A stretch of 64,000 bases of DNA from the NCBI GenBank assembly GCA_034440635.1, contig JAOTON010002091.1:992001-1056000 (forward strand). The letters run 5' to 3'. The notes beneath the pieces were generated by a model. It saw nothing but the letters and a program-made list of their open reading frames with translations, was not told the DNA's origin and did no database searches. Origin of the DNA: Lepas anatifera. Its lineage: Eukaryota; Arthropoda; Thecostraca; Lepadidae. The position numbers and the translations under genes were made by a program. Numbering within the stretch: position 1 is the first letter of the stretch; each line of letters starts with the position of its first letter. Below are positions 21,642-33,516 of this stretch, one piece after another.

Positions 21642-23043
21642 CATACAGACTAACGGCATTTACCTTGTGTGTGTTCGCACAAACTAAGATGATGTAAATC
21701 GGTTCACCCTTTTGTGTTTGTCGGGTATCTCAAAATCGGAGCCTTTACATTGCCAATCATAATAATCAATCATATTAATCATAGTCTATGGTGCATTGTA
21801 GATGTTTGCACAACTAGGGGGCATCTTGTCGGGCAGAACTTGAAACTAATTTAGGCTGTAGCTGCCTAATTTGAATCTGTCAAATCAGCCATTCAAGGCA
21901 ACCCCCAATTTATCTTTTTATTTGTAATGAGGCAATGCTTGTATACTAGGGGCCTAAGAGATATTGGTGAATATTTCTTTTTGAGAGCATGTTTTTGCAC
22001 CTAAATTTTGTCCTGGTTTAGTTAATCTCTTTGCCCCACGTGCCGAAATATTTGATACTTCAAACACACATCCTTAAATTTCACTAGTCTTTTATGCTTT
22101 GCATATTGAATAATTCGCTTGCCTTTTACATCAAACGTAGTTTGTAGGTAAGTGCATTAATCCCGTCCTCAGGGCGACAATCTGAGGACTCGTAAGGAAT
22201 GGCAACTGCGGGGCACATTTTTGTTCGCCTAATGCGAGGATGATTATTGCGGCCAACATACTGCGTTTATTAAAATCTTCTTACAGAGCAAGGAGCCAAT
22301 GGCTTCAAGTGACGCCATCTAACTGCCTTGGGAAGTCAGTGTCGTTTCGTTGCTGATGCCGTGCCATCAATGTCAGTAACCATGAAAATACAACGCTGTG
22401 TATCTCTTTCACACAAACATCTGACCGAATGCATGCTAATTACTTCGGTAAAAACAAAAATAATGTTGTGAGTACGTCTTGGATTTCATAGTCTGAATAA
22501 ATATTTTATCTAAGCAGGTTCAGATTCAGTTTCTTTAATAACGTCTCAGCGCTACAGAGCCCCCATCATCGTGTTGCCAGTGAGAAAATTAAGTTAAATA
22601 TTAAAAGAAATGATCACATATACATCATAAATGAATATTTATCTCTCCCGACATTTCAGGCACTACATTTAAAGAGATCTAATTAATTAGACTTCATTGA
22701 ACGGGAAATTCGGTGAATCAGATCCATGCATATATATTATAATCAATCACGATATGTCAACACAAGTACAGGGGTTAAAAAGCAAAAACATCATAAAAAG
22801 GCAAAAAATACGATGACAAAAATGGCCACGAAAAAGGCGCCGCACGACACCGCAGGGTCAGGTAAAGCAGGCCTGAATTTTCGATCTGCATATTAACTTT
22901 TGCGCAAATATGTTTAATTTAGTAAGTAGGCGGAGCAGTGTTGGCAGCAGCACTATTATTATGGAGTTTTAAATGGTCATTTTCAACACCACTTTAAAAA
23001 TCATGTTTAATTTAATCGTATTTTTACGGATAAAGACCGGATT
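21642..23043. other. 1.4 kb with no recognised gene or repeat
   Basis: Moderately AT-rich sequence with no long open frame, no transposon end and no tandem repeat that I can identify. It is one of the few candidates for ordinary intergenic or intronic host DNA in the window. Confidence 0.5.
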
Positions 23044-23194
23044 CAGTGGTGGATACAACGGGGGTGGGGGGCTGAAGTCCCTTCAATGTCATAGATTCTA
23101 TAGTTAATGCATAGCCGGAGGCTGTTCCGAGGCAATGGTGGGGAAGGCTCGAACCCCTTAGCCCCCTTGAAATGTTGTCCTGGATCCGCCACTG
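23044..23194. mobile_element. Short repeat E, 151 bp, copy 2
   Basis: Ends CAGTGGTGGATACA and TGGATCCGCCACTG are inverted, and the length is identical to the 13307-13457 copy. The internal TTAATGCATAGCCGGAGGCT is shared with the copies at 13307 and 53557. Confidence 0.72.
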
Positions 23195-23272
23195 ATCAGG
23201 TTCAAAGTGTTTCTTTTTATTGTGGCTACTCTGCATGCAATGTGTCTCAATTGCGGTGACAAACTGTTTTTT

Positions 23273-23701
23273 TTATTTAGGAACTAACCTGTCATATCCA
23301 ATGCTTCTTGCACTCCGCGCCGGACAGCGAAGCCGTTGAGGAATGACTTTCCAACTAACCTTTTCATTCACATTCGCATCGATAACTGTAACCGCTAGCT
23401 CATTTAACAAGACATGTTCACGCTCATCATGCTCTGTATGTCTATTTTCAATCTTCTTGATCCCTTTCTGTGTTCTGCTTCTTGATTTTTGTTCTTTAAG
23501 AATTACTTCTGTATTATTTTTGTCAAATAAAAAGGCGCGATTTTGAGGAATTATTGTTGAAAGCAACGGCGTTGACTCTTTATGAATTTGGGAGCCAAAA
23601 TTAGAAAAAAGAAATACAATAATGAAAGGTGATCGCATACAATGCAGTGTCTTTAGTCTTCCACGGGTCTGTTGAAGAGCATAAAACTCATTCAAAATCA
23701 T
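23273..23701 (-). CDS. Unrecognised 142-residue open frame (doubtful)
   Basis: This is the longest open frame outside repeats (142 residues, minus strand). The central part is rich in charged residues (KEQKSRSRTQKGIKK and HDEREH), but I recognise no domain, signal or membrane segment. It is a single uninterrupted frame with no evident splice structure. It could be an exon, a decayed transposon fragment or chance. Its position next to a repeat-E copy gives no functional hint. Confidence 0.2.
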   Translation of the reverse strand: MILNEFYALQQTRGRLKTLHCMRSPFIIVFLFSNFGSQIHKESTPLLSTIIPQNRAFLFDKNNTEVILKEQKSRSRTQKGIKKIENRHTEHDEREHVLLNELAVTVIDANVNEKVSWKVIPQRLRCPARSARSIGYDRLVPK

Positions 23702-24808
23702 TCAAATTAGAAATTTTAAGAGATTTTAACACTGCTTCAAGGTTTTTTCGGTTGTGCTCGGGCACCCCAAATAAATCCACACCCCTAATCAAAAGTCACA
23801 TTTGAAAGAACCACTCATCTGTACATCATCTCAACACTCTTCCAGCAGGAGTTCCTTCCGTCCGGCAATCAGCACAGCAACTGGCGTAACCTGAGCATCA
23901 GCTACAACCGCAAACAAACAGCGTAGCACGCTCACCAGCACAGAAACTGGGTTAGATTAAAATAACAAGACCCGCCCCGGGCGATGTTTGCCGCAAGAGC
24001 GGGGTCATTGTCCGGTTTCATCGCACTAGCTCTGCCCTCTGATTGGTTGTTCACATTAAAGTGGGAGGTTATCCACCGTCAAGCCGCCGGAGGCGGAGGG
24101 GAGGGAAGAGGAGCAGAGAGAGAGAGAGAGAGGGGGGATGAATGACTGTAACAGCTCAGTGGCTCAATAGTAGCGTTGCTTGCGGTGGTGGTGGGATGCG
24201 GAGCTACGGTAGGTAGGTAGGTAAGGAATGCAGCAGGCAGAGGGAAGGTAGGAGCTCCCAGACTCATTTCGTAGAGGGACGGTTGAATGTGCGATGAGGA
24301 GTTAGAGTAAATTTGAGTGGAGGAAAGGGAAGGTAACACTTGATTTAAGATTCTTGCTTGCGAACATCGTACATTTTTATGTGACTTTTTGTAGTGCGGG
24401 AACGAGGAAATGTTTAAGAAATTGATCTCATCAATTTTCGAGAGGCTTCCTGAAGATTAGCCCCATTAGTAGGTTTTAAGAGGAATGGTCATGTATAATT
24501 TTATTTTTCCGTTTCTATGGATCTTTTTGTCCAATAACGACTGCTACCGATACTTTGTTTGAACCTTTCTCACCACTGTTTATCTCTTTAAGATTTGTGG
24601 CTTCCCATGCCGGTTGGCTTATCTCCTGTATTTCCCCTTTAGATCATCTTTTTTCTCGATGCGTTTTTCTTAATTTCAGTGCTTATTTTAGCTGTTTTTG
24701 TTGAACAGCAAATTTTGAGGGTATTAGGCGTCTAACGTTGTCTAACGTTTTTTGCCTTTTCAATGGTAAATTTTCACCAGAAATGGTTGTGATGCGGTTT
24801 CCGCCACT
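23702..24808. other. Purine-rich, partly CpG-containing unique region
   Basis: About 23975-24060 is CpG-containing and includes TCTGATTGGTTGT, an inverted CCAAT box. It is followed by a (GA)n run at about 24115-24135 and GGTAGGTAGGTAGG at about 24210. This combination could mark a host promoter on the plus strand, but no TATA box, exon or conserved protein was identified. Confidence 0.35.
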
Positions 24809-25154
24809 TTAACACGCGCCCCGCTGGGGGCGAAATTCGCCCCCTCCTGGTTTTCCCCAGATAGCTCAAAAACGAATAAACGCAGAACAACGAAGCTTAC
24901 CGCACCTTAAGCCTGATTAATTTAACACATCTGACCAAATGTTTGAGTTAAGGTCATGTCAGGTCAAGGAGCTATTCAGGGTCAAGTGACCCGACCTCAA
25001 AACCTAAAATCACGAGTTTGAAGCAGCGCCCAGGGAACATCAGGAAACCGATCAGTTTAAAACTTCCACAATATGATAAGGTCATTAAGGTCTACGAATC
25101 TGCCATCTCGGAATTTCGATACTATTGACCTAAAGTGGGGTCAAGTTTTTGGGG

Positions 25155-26032
25155 TTAATTTACAGAATAAGGTGAGCAATCACTGACAACTAAGAAAATT
25201 GTCTCACTCGAATGATTGCAGCACGCCCTACAAAATCTCCAACATTTTTTCCGCCGACCTACCGTTTCCAAAATATTCAATAATATTGCTTCCACAATGC
25301 GCACCACACAACACTGCTGACCAAGCGCGAATAACTGCTGGAAATGCGTCACAATCGTAGCACGAGCAGGGGCAGCCTGTAGTTATTCAAAAGTCGACCG
25401 ATGACACTACTTAATAAAACCTCTAGAAAACCTTCAAAAAACTCTGTCACTGTCGTACAGAAGGAACGGAACAAAACGGAATGAACAAAACAAAGCCGGC
25501 ACATCCACTCAGACCTGACCTCACCTGACCTAACCTAACCTAACCTAACCTAACCTAACCTAACCTAACCTAATCTTATCTAACCTAACCTAACCTAACC
25601 TAACCTAACCTAACCTAACCTAACCTAACCTAACTAACTTCTAACCTAACCTAACCTAACCTAACCTGCTTCGCTCGCATCAGAAATTGTCTGATAGTAT
25701 TTTATTTCGCAACTATCACATCCATCCCCCATTGTACAAACTGACAAGCGTCGGTGCGTTACGTAGGGTTTTTTTATTTTGGAGTGTTTTATCCCTCTTA
25801 TTCTGGCAAGGTATCTGGCATCTTTAATAAACAGTAGCGTTGCTGTGCTGTGACGTGTTGGTCATGTGCGACATTTCTGTGGTAGTGTCGTGGTAATATA
25901 GGAGGGAAATTCGATGGGAGAGAATTATTTGTGGAAGCAATTGTTGCTAAATTTGTTTTCAGCACATGCGATTGTGTCTTAAAATGGCCATTAGAATGTG
26001 GTACGCAATTGCTCACCTTATTCTGTAATTAA
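25155..26032. mobile_element. 870-bp TIR element carrying a TTAGG tract
   Basis: TTACAGAATAAGGTGAGCAA at the left end (about 25160) is mirrored by TTGCTCACCTTATTCTGTAA at the right (about 26009-26028). TTAA lies outside each end (25155-25158 and 26029-26032); AATT is an alternative 4-bp duplication. No transposase is visible. The centre holds the (CCTAA)n array. Confidence 0.82.
25528..25668 (-). repeat. Interstitial (TTAGG)n / (CCTAA)n tract
   Basis: About 27 CCTAA units on the plus strand, interrupted by TAATCTTATC and TAACTAACTTC. TTAGG is the telomere repeat of most arthropods. The tract is internal to a transposon and is preceded by ACCTGACCTCACCTGACC. A chromosome end is therefore not implied, and a slippage origin from an AGGTCA-like motif is possible. 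Confidence 0.9.
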
Positions 26033-26639
26033 ACCGTTTTTGGTCACACCGTTATAAGTCTATGGTGAAAAATATAATGGGCTCGTTTTCAGTAAATATT
26101 GGATAGATAAAGCTGAAAATCCTCAAAACGTCTATTCTTATCACGATCTTGACCATATTATAAGTTTTTGAGCATCTTTTAATTTCATGATTCTATTGCT
26201 AAGGTCCGCCATCCATTTAAACGGGTAGCCAGGCGTGCCCCTCCGCGATCCCAACGACAACAGTACCCTTACGTTAACACCACCAGAACATAAAATATTA
26301 CAAGTCGCGGCACGCCCTGCTAGGAAAAGAAAGTAACTTAAGAAAGCATAATAAATATCATACTATTAGTAAAACTGTAGTAGTAGCTCCCTGTAAATAT
26401 ACGGAGCGGAATAGTTATTTAGGTTAAATGCACAATATTTAGCTCATTACCGGTTGATTGTTAGTATTTTCCAAACGGGACTACCCAAACTGGAGATTCG
26501 TGTTAGCCTCCGAGATTCTGGCGAAAGATAGAGGCCTAGTAACATTCGCCAGAGAACTCGGAAGACGAAAGCAAATTGGGCGACATGCAGGCATGGGCAG
26601 CAAGCAAGAGGCAAAACAGCAAGCAAGCGCAGCGGAGTC

Positions 26640-26802
<163 letters not shown>

Positions 26803-27104
26803 CCGAATCCACGACGCACGCCTGCCTAAACATCCCACACACGCGCACGTACACACCCACACAGAGTACCGCAGTCACCCACCCACGCACGGCAGACATC
26901 CACCTTCCCACCCACAGTACTCCCTCTCGCCCACCTACAAGACACTATCCCACTCACATCACGCACGCCCACACCCACACATTGTGTCCGGTGCATCATC
27001 ACCACCATCGCGCCGGTCATCGAGGCTCATTATTAAGATTTATAATTGCAAAGAATACTTCTGATATATTTTTAAGCACATGTTTGTTTAGGGAACTTCC
27101 GTTA

Positions 27105-28510
27105 TACATTTAAGGTTGGACATATAGTTTTGTTCCAAATTTCAGGTGCAGAGCATGCCAGAGCAAATTTCCTATAATTTGTTGTAGCCTGGGTTTTCAA
27201 GTGTCTAATCAATCTCGTATTAGTTGTTCTGTATTTCTGAAAAGAGACGATATCACATCTGGCATTGTAGCATCCAATACTTTCGACAATATAATAACTT
27301 TTTGTTCTGAGACTAGTTCGGGAATTTAAGTATTTTTAATTTTAGAAACAATTATTTGTGTGGTAATAATAGGGTTTTTGTCGATGATTCGAATAGCACG
27401 TTTCTGTAATTTGATGATCTTATCGGAGTGGATTCGTAATTACTACCCCAAACCATTGCACAATAATTTAGATGGGGCAATATAAGGCGTTATACAAATG
27501 AGTGAGTTCGTGCGATGATAGGAAATACTTGGCTCTGCTCATGATTCCTAAATTTCTACTTATAATCGAGACACATGAAGGATGTGCGAATTCCATTGCT
27601 TTTGTCAATATAAACGCCAAGATACTTTACAGTTCTTCACGTTTAGCTGCATTCCATTTAGTCTTACATCAAAATTTCTAATGTTAGCGCTAGAATAAAG
27701 CTGATAATGGATTTTGAAGCATTTAGAGACAAACCATTGGACTGAAACCATTTTGACACTTCTGGAAGAACTTTATGGATTTTTGACTGTACACTTCTCC
27801 ATCATCCCCGAGATTATAATAGCAGTATCATCTGCAAATAAGTAAAATCTAGTTTCTATGGACACTGATACAGATCATTAATGTATATAATAAATAACAG
27901 TGGTCCTGTATTGATCCCTGTGGTACTCCCGTCCTTAATTGTTTTGCATGAGAGATGACCCCCTTAATTTTAGACCTCTGAAATCTGTTAGTTAGATATG
28001 AAGAAATAATATTATAAATTTACCCTTAATACCATGTGATTTAATTTTTGATAGTATGCCTAGACTAACCGTATCGAATGCTTTTTAAGTCTAAATAAAT
28101 TCCACATGATGTGTTACCTTTTCTAAGATTTTGTTGCCTCGTAAAGATGTACGGGCATGTACGTATTGTTTTTCTAAGCCGAACTGAAATGAATATAAGA
28201 TGTTATTTTCGATCAAATAATCAGATATATATTGGTTAGTACCCGTTAAATTTTGGAGATGAGTAACAATGAATGGGTCTATAGTTCGTAAATCTATCTT
28301 TTTCACCTGATTTAAATATAGGACCACTACTGTTCTTTTAACATCTTTGGGAATATACCTTTCTTAAGACATAGGTTGAAAAATATGTCAAATTACAAGA
28401 CAACTTTTTATGTACGATAGAATCTTTGTGCAATTCCATCAATGCCACCACCCACTTTTTTAGTGATTTGATGATATTTTCTATCTGTTGTTGGTTTGTT
28501 GAAAGTTCGC
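27105..28510 (-). pseudogene. Non-LTR retrotransposon reverse transcriptase, degenerate
   Basis: The minus-strand translation, joined across several frameshifts and stops, shows the ordered landmarks of a LINE reverse transcriptase. Near 28500 is a KSLKKVGGGIDGIA-type stretch, then an 'AVV.. FKSG' region near 28310. KAFDTV follows near 28070, a VPQGS-like motif near 27930, and FADDTAII (catalytic YADD-type box) near 27830. KYLGVYID follows near 27620 and LPHLNYCAMVWG near 27450. A C-terminal APEIWNKTICP lies near 27120. The pattern is closest to the CR1/Jockey-like group, but I cannot place it more finely. RT would copy LINE RNA at the insertion site; this copy is dead. The only sizeable intact frame is 78 residues (28091-28327). 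Confidence 0.85.
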
Positions 28511-29074
28511 CGTAAATAGGGTGGGATTGAGAATCTGACCTCTAAAATGTCATATCAGGTCGCGGGAACAGAGAGTGATGGTTTTGCCAATAACTTATCA
28601 CTTAATTGAGATAAAGCTCCCATTTTGCTTGCATTGTGCATATATTGTCACGGGGAGTCTATGGATATGCAGCATGACCATACCAGGTCACTCTGTGACC
28701 CTGACCTAGCTCGAGGTCAGGTCATTTTCACTATTTGACCTAGCAAGGTCATATTATACATCAATAGATTTTCCGCGATGAGAGAAATCTAATGATGCAC
28801 AAAGATTTTCTCTACGTCCCCTGAGAGCAGATCTAGAGAGGGAAACGTACACTGCTCTGTTGTAAGCCTATGGACCCTTCTTTGACCTATGCTGACCTCA
28901 ATATTGACCTGACATAAAAATTCGTCGTGTAAAATCTATTTGTCTTGTCAAGAGCTTTCGAATGCCGGCCGTAATTTTCCTTTCGCTTTCGTGGGGAACG
29001 AAATACGGAGGGGGGCGAAAAACGCAGCCCTACTGGGCGTGTCATGCAAGGGACCCCAGCGGGGCGCGTGTTAA

Positions 29075-29804
29075 ATAACTTACGGAGCACTCAGGATGCA
29101 CCTTCATGGAAGAAAATTGCTCGGGGTCATCTCTGTTCACCGAACTACAACGTTATATCCACTGGAATGTAAGGCCGAGTCTTGACCTTCAATGCTTTTT
29201 CCTGCGTTCCTGTGGACGTAGCTTGCAAGTTAGGCATGCTATGGCCGGATTTGACCTTCTGTTCCCCTGGGTGACCTGTTATGACCTTCAAAAACCTGTT
29301 ACCTTGTTCGATCCTCTGTGATCTTGTGCGATATATATGGGGTCTTGCCCATTTTACCTCAAGTTCTGACGATAAACTTGGTCTAGGGATAAAAAACAGT
29401 TATAATGTGATTAGAACGTTAGAATGTGGATTCAACGTTCAAAAGTATCCTCAAAAGGTTAATGCTAGACATTTTCGCCGAATTCAAATATTGGCTTCCC
29501 CCGGTCTGCAACCATGTCCTGATCGCTTTGATACCCATATAATTGTGCTGTGATTATGTGTGATTATATGTGATTATGTAATTATGGGTGAGTGTGCAAT
29601 TATGTACAATATATCCTGGCCAACAGTAGCCGGATCAGAAAACGTAGCGATGAAAGGACAACAATTATGCGTTTTAAGCTGACTTGGAAAGGGATCTGAT
29701 AACCTAAGAATCTTAGGCTAAGATAACAAACATTGATACATTGAAATATTGATCGCAAGCTGTCTTGAAGGGCGACTGGGTGGCCTTTAACGAGAAGCTC
29801 TACC
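29075..29804. other. No recognised gene
   Basis: Unique-looking sequence with scattered TGACCT words (29180-29330), which may be an eroded AGGTCA element. An open frame of 104 residues on the minus strand (29600-29914) overlaps a MITE and is unrecognised. Confidence 0.45.
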
Positions 29805-30240
29805 TTAAAGGGAATGTGGCGCCTTGGTCGAATCCCGGAATTCAGTGTAATTAAAGGCATTTTACTTAAAAAATCATGAAAAGTTCCATGATTTTTTTCT
29901 GAAAAAATGTACAATAAGCTGAATATTTTGATATTTAAAATGCTCCTCTATGATAAGAAATAAACCCCTGCTTGTGCATGACGTCAAGGTCTGGCAACTA
30001 CTACCATATTCAAAAGGCTTCTATAGCTTGACTGCTCACCGTGACGTCAGCATGGCGTCACGCCAACAGCTGGCAACTGTGGCCGGCTCCTTGGGTACAT
30101 TTTGGATACATTTCAGGTAGGTTTTTAGCTTTTCTCTACGAACATTTCGAGTTCCAAGACAAATGATGTGTTGAGTAACGCGTTTTCCGGTATGTTTTAC
30201 AGCTTGGCTATCTTAATTAAAATCACGTGATAAAAACTAG
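29805..30240 (+). mobile_element. TTAA MITE-1, right end lost
   Basis: TTAA at 29805-29808 precedes AGGGAATGTGGCGCCTTGG. The TGACGTCA palindrome is retained, but the CCAAT box has mutated. Similarity ends with AAAATCACGTGATAA near 30236, so the right terminal repeat is absent. Confidence 0.82.
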
Positions 30241-30448
30241 AATCCCAATGGCACAGGGTTAGAAATTCAGGTACTAAATTGTGGGCAGGGTGCAAGTCTG
30301 AGTTTTGAGAATATTATATTTTCTTTTCTGGTTTCCCCAGATTTCCTCAACCATGATTGTCAGATCAGGTTTTTTCATCTTTGCAGTGCAGCTATCTGGT
30401 AACAACAATGGCTAATTCTAAAGAATCTGTTTTGAATACTCGTATGCA
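30241..30448. other. No recognised feature
   Basis: Short unique spacer between two transposon fragments. Confidence 0.4.
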
Positions 30449-30557
30449 TTAACACGCGCATTGACGGGGGTCTAAACCACCTTCGCTTTGACGAGGGGGG
30501 CGGGTACCCCCTAAGATCTCGAGAACCACGGTAGGTAGCGAAAAACGGTAAACGGCG
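30449..30557 (+). mobile_element. Terminal fragment of a TTAA element
   Basis: TTAA (30449-30452) precedes CACGCGCATTGACGGGGGTC. The fragment matches about 105 bp of the right end of the 62289-63134 element in inverted orientation, then passes abruptly into MITE-1 sequence. Confidence 0.75.
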
Positions 30558-31295
30558 TTGGGCCGTACTTTTAGCCGACAGTAACGACACCACTCATGAT
30601 TTCTCTGAAAAATGTACAATACGCTGAATATTTTCCATCTATACACATATATTGCCAGTATAAAAAACATACATAAGGCATACACAGCTAGGTAAATTAA
30701 AACATTGCAGTCATTCTCAAGAAACTCATCTGTTATCTCACAGGTGCACACCCCTCACCCCTCTCGCTTGGCATCATCGTCAGTATTAATTATCCTCATC
30801 AGACATCACTCATTTGCAGCCGCTGAAGTGGTGGGACATGACATGCTACAATGAATAAGATAAAAAAAGAAAAAAGAGGATAATGGGGACATAAAAATTA
30901 AATAACGTAAAATAAAGGCGGGGATTGGGTGGCGTACAATAGATCGGTACAATAGATTTTGATTTTTAAAATACTCCTCTAGGCAAAGAAATAAATATCT
31001 GCCTGTGGATGATGTCATAATCTGACAACCACTACCATACTCGAAACGCTTCAGGGGCTTCGATTGGCTGATGCTCATCGTGACGTCAGCATATGTCGTC
31101 ACACCAGCAGCTCACAACAATGGCCGCCTGGCGAAGGGTACATGAAAGGTAAATTTCGGGCAGGTTTTATCTTTTTTTACGGAACTATCGAGTTCCATGA
31201 CAAATGATATATAGAGTACCGGGTTTTCCGACTTGCTTTACAACTTGGCTATCTCAGTTAAAATCACGTTATAACGGTGCCGCATTTCCTTTTAA
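30558..31295 (+). mobile_element. TTAA MITE-1, left-truncated and interrupted
   Basis: MITE-1 sequence at about 30560-30637 and 30956-31291 is separated by about 320 bp of foreign sequence. The right end reads GGTGCCGCATTTCCTTTTAA with TTAA at 31292-31295. The CCAAT box, TGACGTCA and ACAATGGCCGCC are intact. The left terminus is replaced by the TTAA-element fragment at 30449-30557. Confidence 0.8.
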
Positions 31296-31947
31296 GAGCA
31301 GGTGATTACTCCATCGAGCCCAAACTTCCCTGCACGCATCAACCGTATCAACCGCCCGTCGTAAGGGATTGTCCATAACCAACGTAACGCTTGGGGAGAG
31401 ATATAGCGTTTCGAAACGTTACTAGGGAGGGGGCTGGTCTCGAACGTTATGTTACGCCCGCAGCCTTCGAATTCGGGAATTTAAAATTTGAAAAAAGAAG
31501 CGGGGGGGGGGTAAAAGGAAGAGGTGAATGTGTGTCGAAACGAAGGAGCGGGGAAAGGGGTCTACCCACTTTCCGACGGAGAGTTTCTGATTTCCGCCAT
31601 TTTGCGGAAATGTTTCAAAAATTTAACGGGCCATATTTTTCATTACGGATCGAACGGGACTATTGGTTGTCACACGGCGACCATCCGAGCCATGGCTGTT
31701 CAAAGCTATCCCAAAATTACTGATTTGGTCCAAGTGTCCCCGAAAGAACGATGTTTCCCTATTCACTCCTTTCAGGGAAGGAGGGAGGGGGCTAGACTCA
31801 GCGGCACGTAGTTTCTAAGGGGTCTGCCCGAGTGTCATGAAGCGTTGCATGGGAAGCGGGAGTAAAAGATCGAAACTTTGAAACTAAGGCGCAAGGACAA
31901 TGATAAAAACGAGGAGTCTGCGAAGAAACACACCAAGTGCCGATTTA
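31296..31947. other. No recognised gene
   Basis: Contains a G run at about 31500-31512 and overlapping short frames with no recognisable product. No repeat family was assigned. Confidence 0.45.
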
Positions 31948-33141
31948 CCTTCGCCCGGGTGGGGGTCTTTTTAGACCCCCTCGGGTTTTTCCGAAACGAC
32001 CAAAAAACGGCGGCGCGCAGCTCCGCCAAACTTGGTCTAGCTGTTCCGTCATCATTTTTACATCTTTCCTGAAAATTTCAGCTCAAGGTCATATCAGGTC
32101 AGGTCACCAGGCCAGGTGAAGTGACCTCACCTCAAAAAATGCTTAGGATCGCATGACTAAAAGAAGGGTTAATCGATCAAGTTCAAACTCATACCACATA
32201 TTGGGCTCACCAGGAGCTACAACATATGTTCCGGGATTTTTGATATTGGTGACCTAAGGTCATGTGCAGAGCATGACCTCCCCATTGTCAATACATGGGG
32301 AAAATCACGAAATGAGCTTTTCTCAGTAAGTATGGATGGAATCAACTTCAAACTTCGGTTGCGACTTGCTCTTAGCCCATTTCTGAAGCTGATACCAAAA
32401 TTTTGGACTTGTGACCTTTAAAAGGTCACCTTAGGTCAAATAAGCATTTTTTGGTGTTTTTCTCTATAAATCTTGAATAAACTAAGATAGAGCTATTATT
32501 TTGTCACCAAAGTGTTTGTATAGTCACTGGAAGTCAAATGATTTACATCATGACTATACCAGGTCAAGTTGGGTCAGACCGTTGACCTGGGTCAGGTCAA
32601 ATTCTTAGATTTGACCTGGCATAGCAATATCATATATCATTCGATTTGTATTGACAAGAGGATTTCAATGGTGCATAAACTATGGCTGTATCTTGTTTGG
32701 TTTGGAAGCTATTAGCGAAAAAGTAAACGCCCTTATGCATGGGTGGCTATGGACATTCCCAAGAATATGCCCAATATTCAGTGACCTGTAGCTCCCTAGG
32801 CTTTGACCTGACACGAAAATGAATGCCACAGTAATGAAAGAGCATCTCAAGAGCTTTCGGATGGTGTTAGAAAAATGTTTCTAGCTATCATAGTTTCTGA
32901 GATATATGAGGTTTCCTTAGTGTACCTCATATTAGCGATTTTGACCTATTTTGACCTCTGGTGACCTTGATATTGACCTGACAAGAAAAATCACCGAAGT
33001 ATTTTCGATATCATTTTTGAAGAGCTTTCTATTGCCGTTTTGCGTTTTTTTCTAGCTCTCTTAGTTTTTGAGATCGTGGGGGTCTTTTTACCCCCCACCA
33101 GGGCGAAGGTGGCTCGTACCCGCCACCGGGGCAAGGGTTAA
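31948..33141 (+). mobile_element. TTAA element, AGGTCA superfamily, subfamily D, copy 1
   Basis: Left end: CCTTCGCCCGGGTGGGGGTC after TTTA, a decayed TTAA. Right end: CCGCCACCGGGGCAAGGG followed by TTAA at 33138-33141. About 1.19 kb with dense AGGTCA/TGACCT words (32085-32130, 32560-32640, 32940-32990). It is the longer member of an inverted pair with 33521-34381. Confidence 0.85.
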
Positions 33142-33274
33142 AAATCGTTAACTAGAGGATCGGAAGGATCTCGATATGTTTTAAACCCGTAACTGTTGTC
33201 ACTCTGATGACATCTTATGAAACATAGAACCTGTGTTTTCTTCAATATCGTATTTTTCTGCCGGAATAAGTGCA

Positions 33275-33479
33275 AAAAGTAAGGTATAATAATGGTTGGG
33301 GTCTAGCGACACACCAACTGGCGGAGTCATACGGCATCGCCAACTTTCACCCTGTTGGGAGGGATCGGGGGCATCAGATCGATTTATTCAGAGGCTCCGC
33401 CGAAACTTGAACCCGGGACCGGTGGCTTAGAAGACAGCTGCGCTTTCCACTGAGCCACCCATCCCCCAAAAGTAAGGTA
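33275..33479 (-). mobile_element. SINE-1, tRNA-derived, 12-bp TSD
   Basis: The SINE (33287-33467) lies on the minus strand between identical AAAAGTAAGGTA repeats (33275-33286, 33468-33479). Read on the minus strand it starts GGGGGATGGGTGGCTCAGTG, a pol III A box. It continues with a TCTTCTAAG anticodon-loop-like segment and GGTTCAAGTTTC, a B box. The tail is CCATTATTATACC-like. The loop suggests a tRNA-Arg(UCU)-like ancestor, with low certainty. It sits between the two subfamily D elements. Confidence 0.9.
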
Positions 33480-33516
33480 GGTGTCAGGATGGTGTCAGCA
33501 GAGGTCGGAAAAATGT

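Noticed and set aside
25528..25668. A chromosome end
   Set aside because: The tract is flanked on both sides by a transposon and its host element, and is only ~140 bp long.
33212..33240. Hammerhead-like CTGATGA at 33212
   Set aside because: The downstream sequence lacks a paired stem II followed by GAAA.
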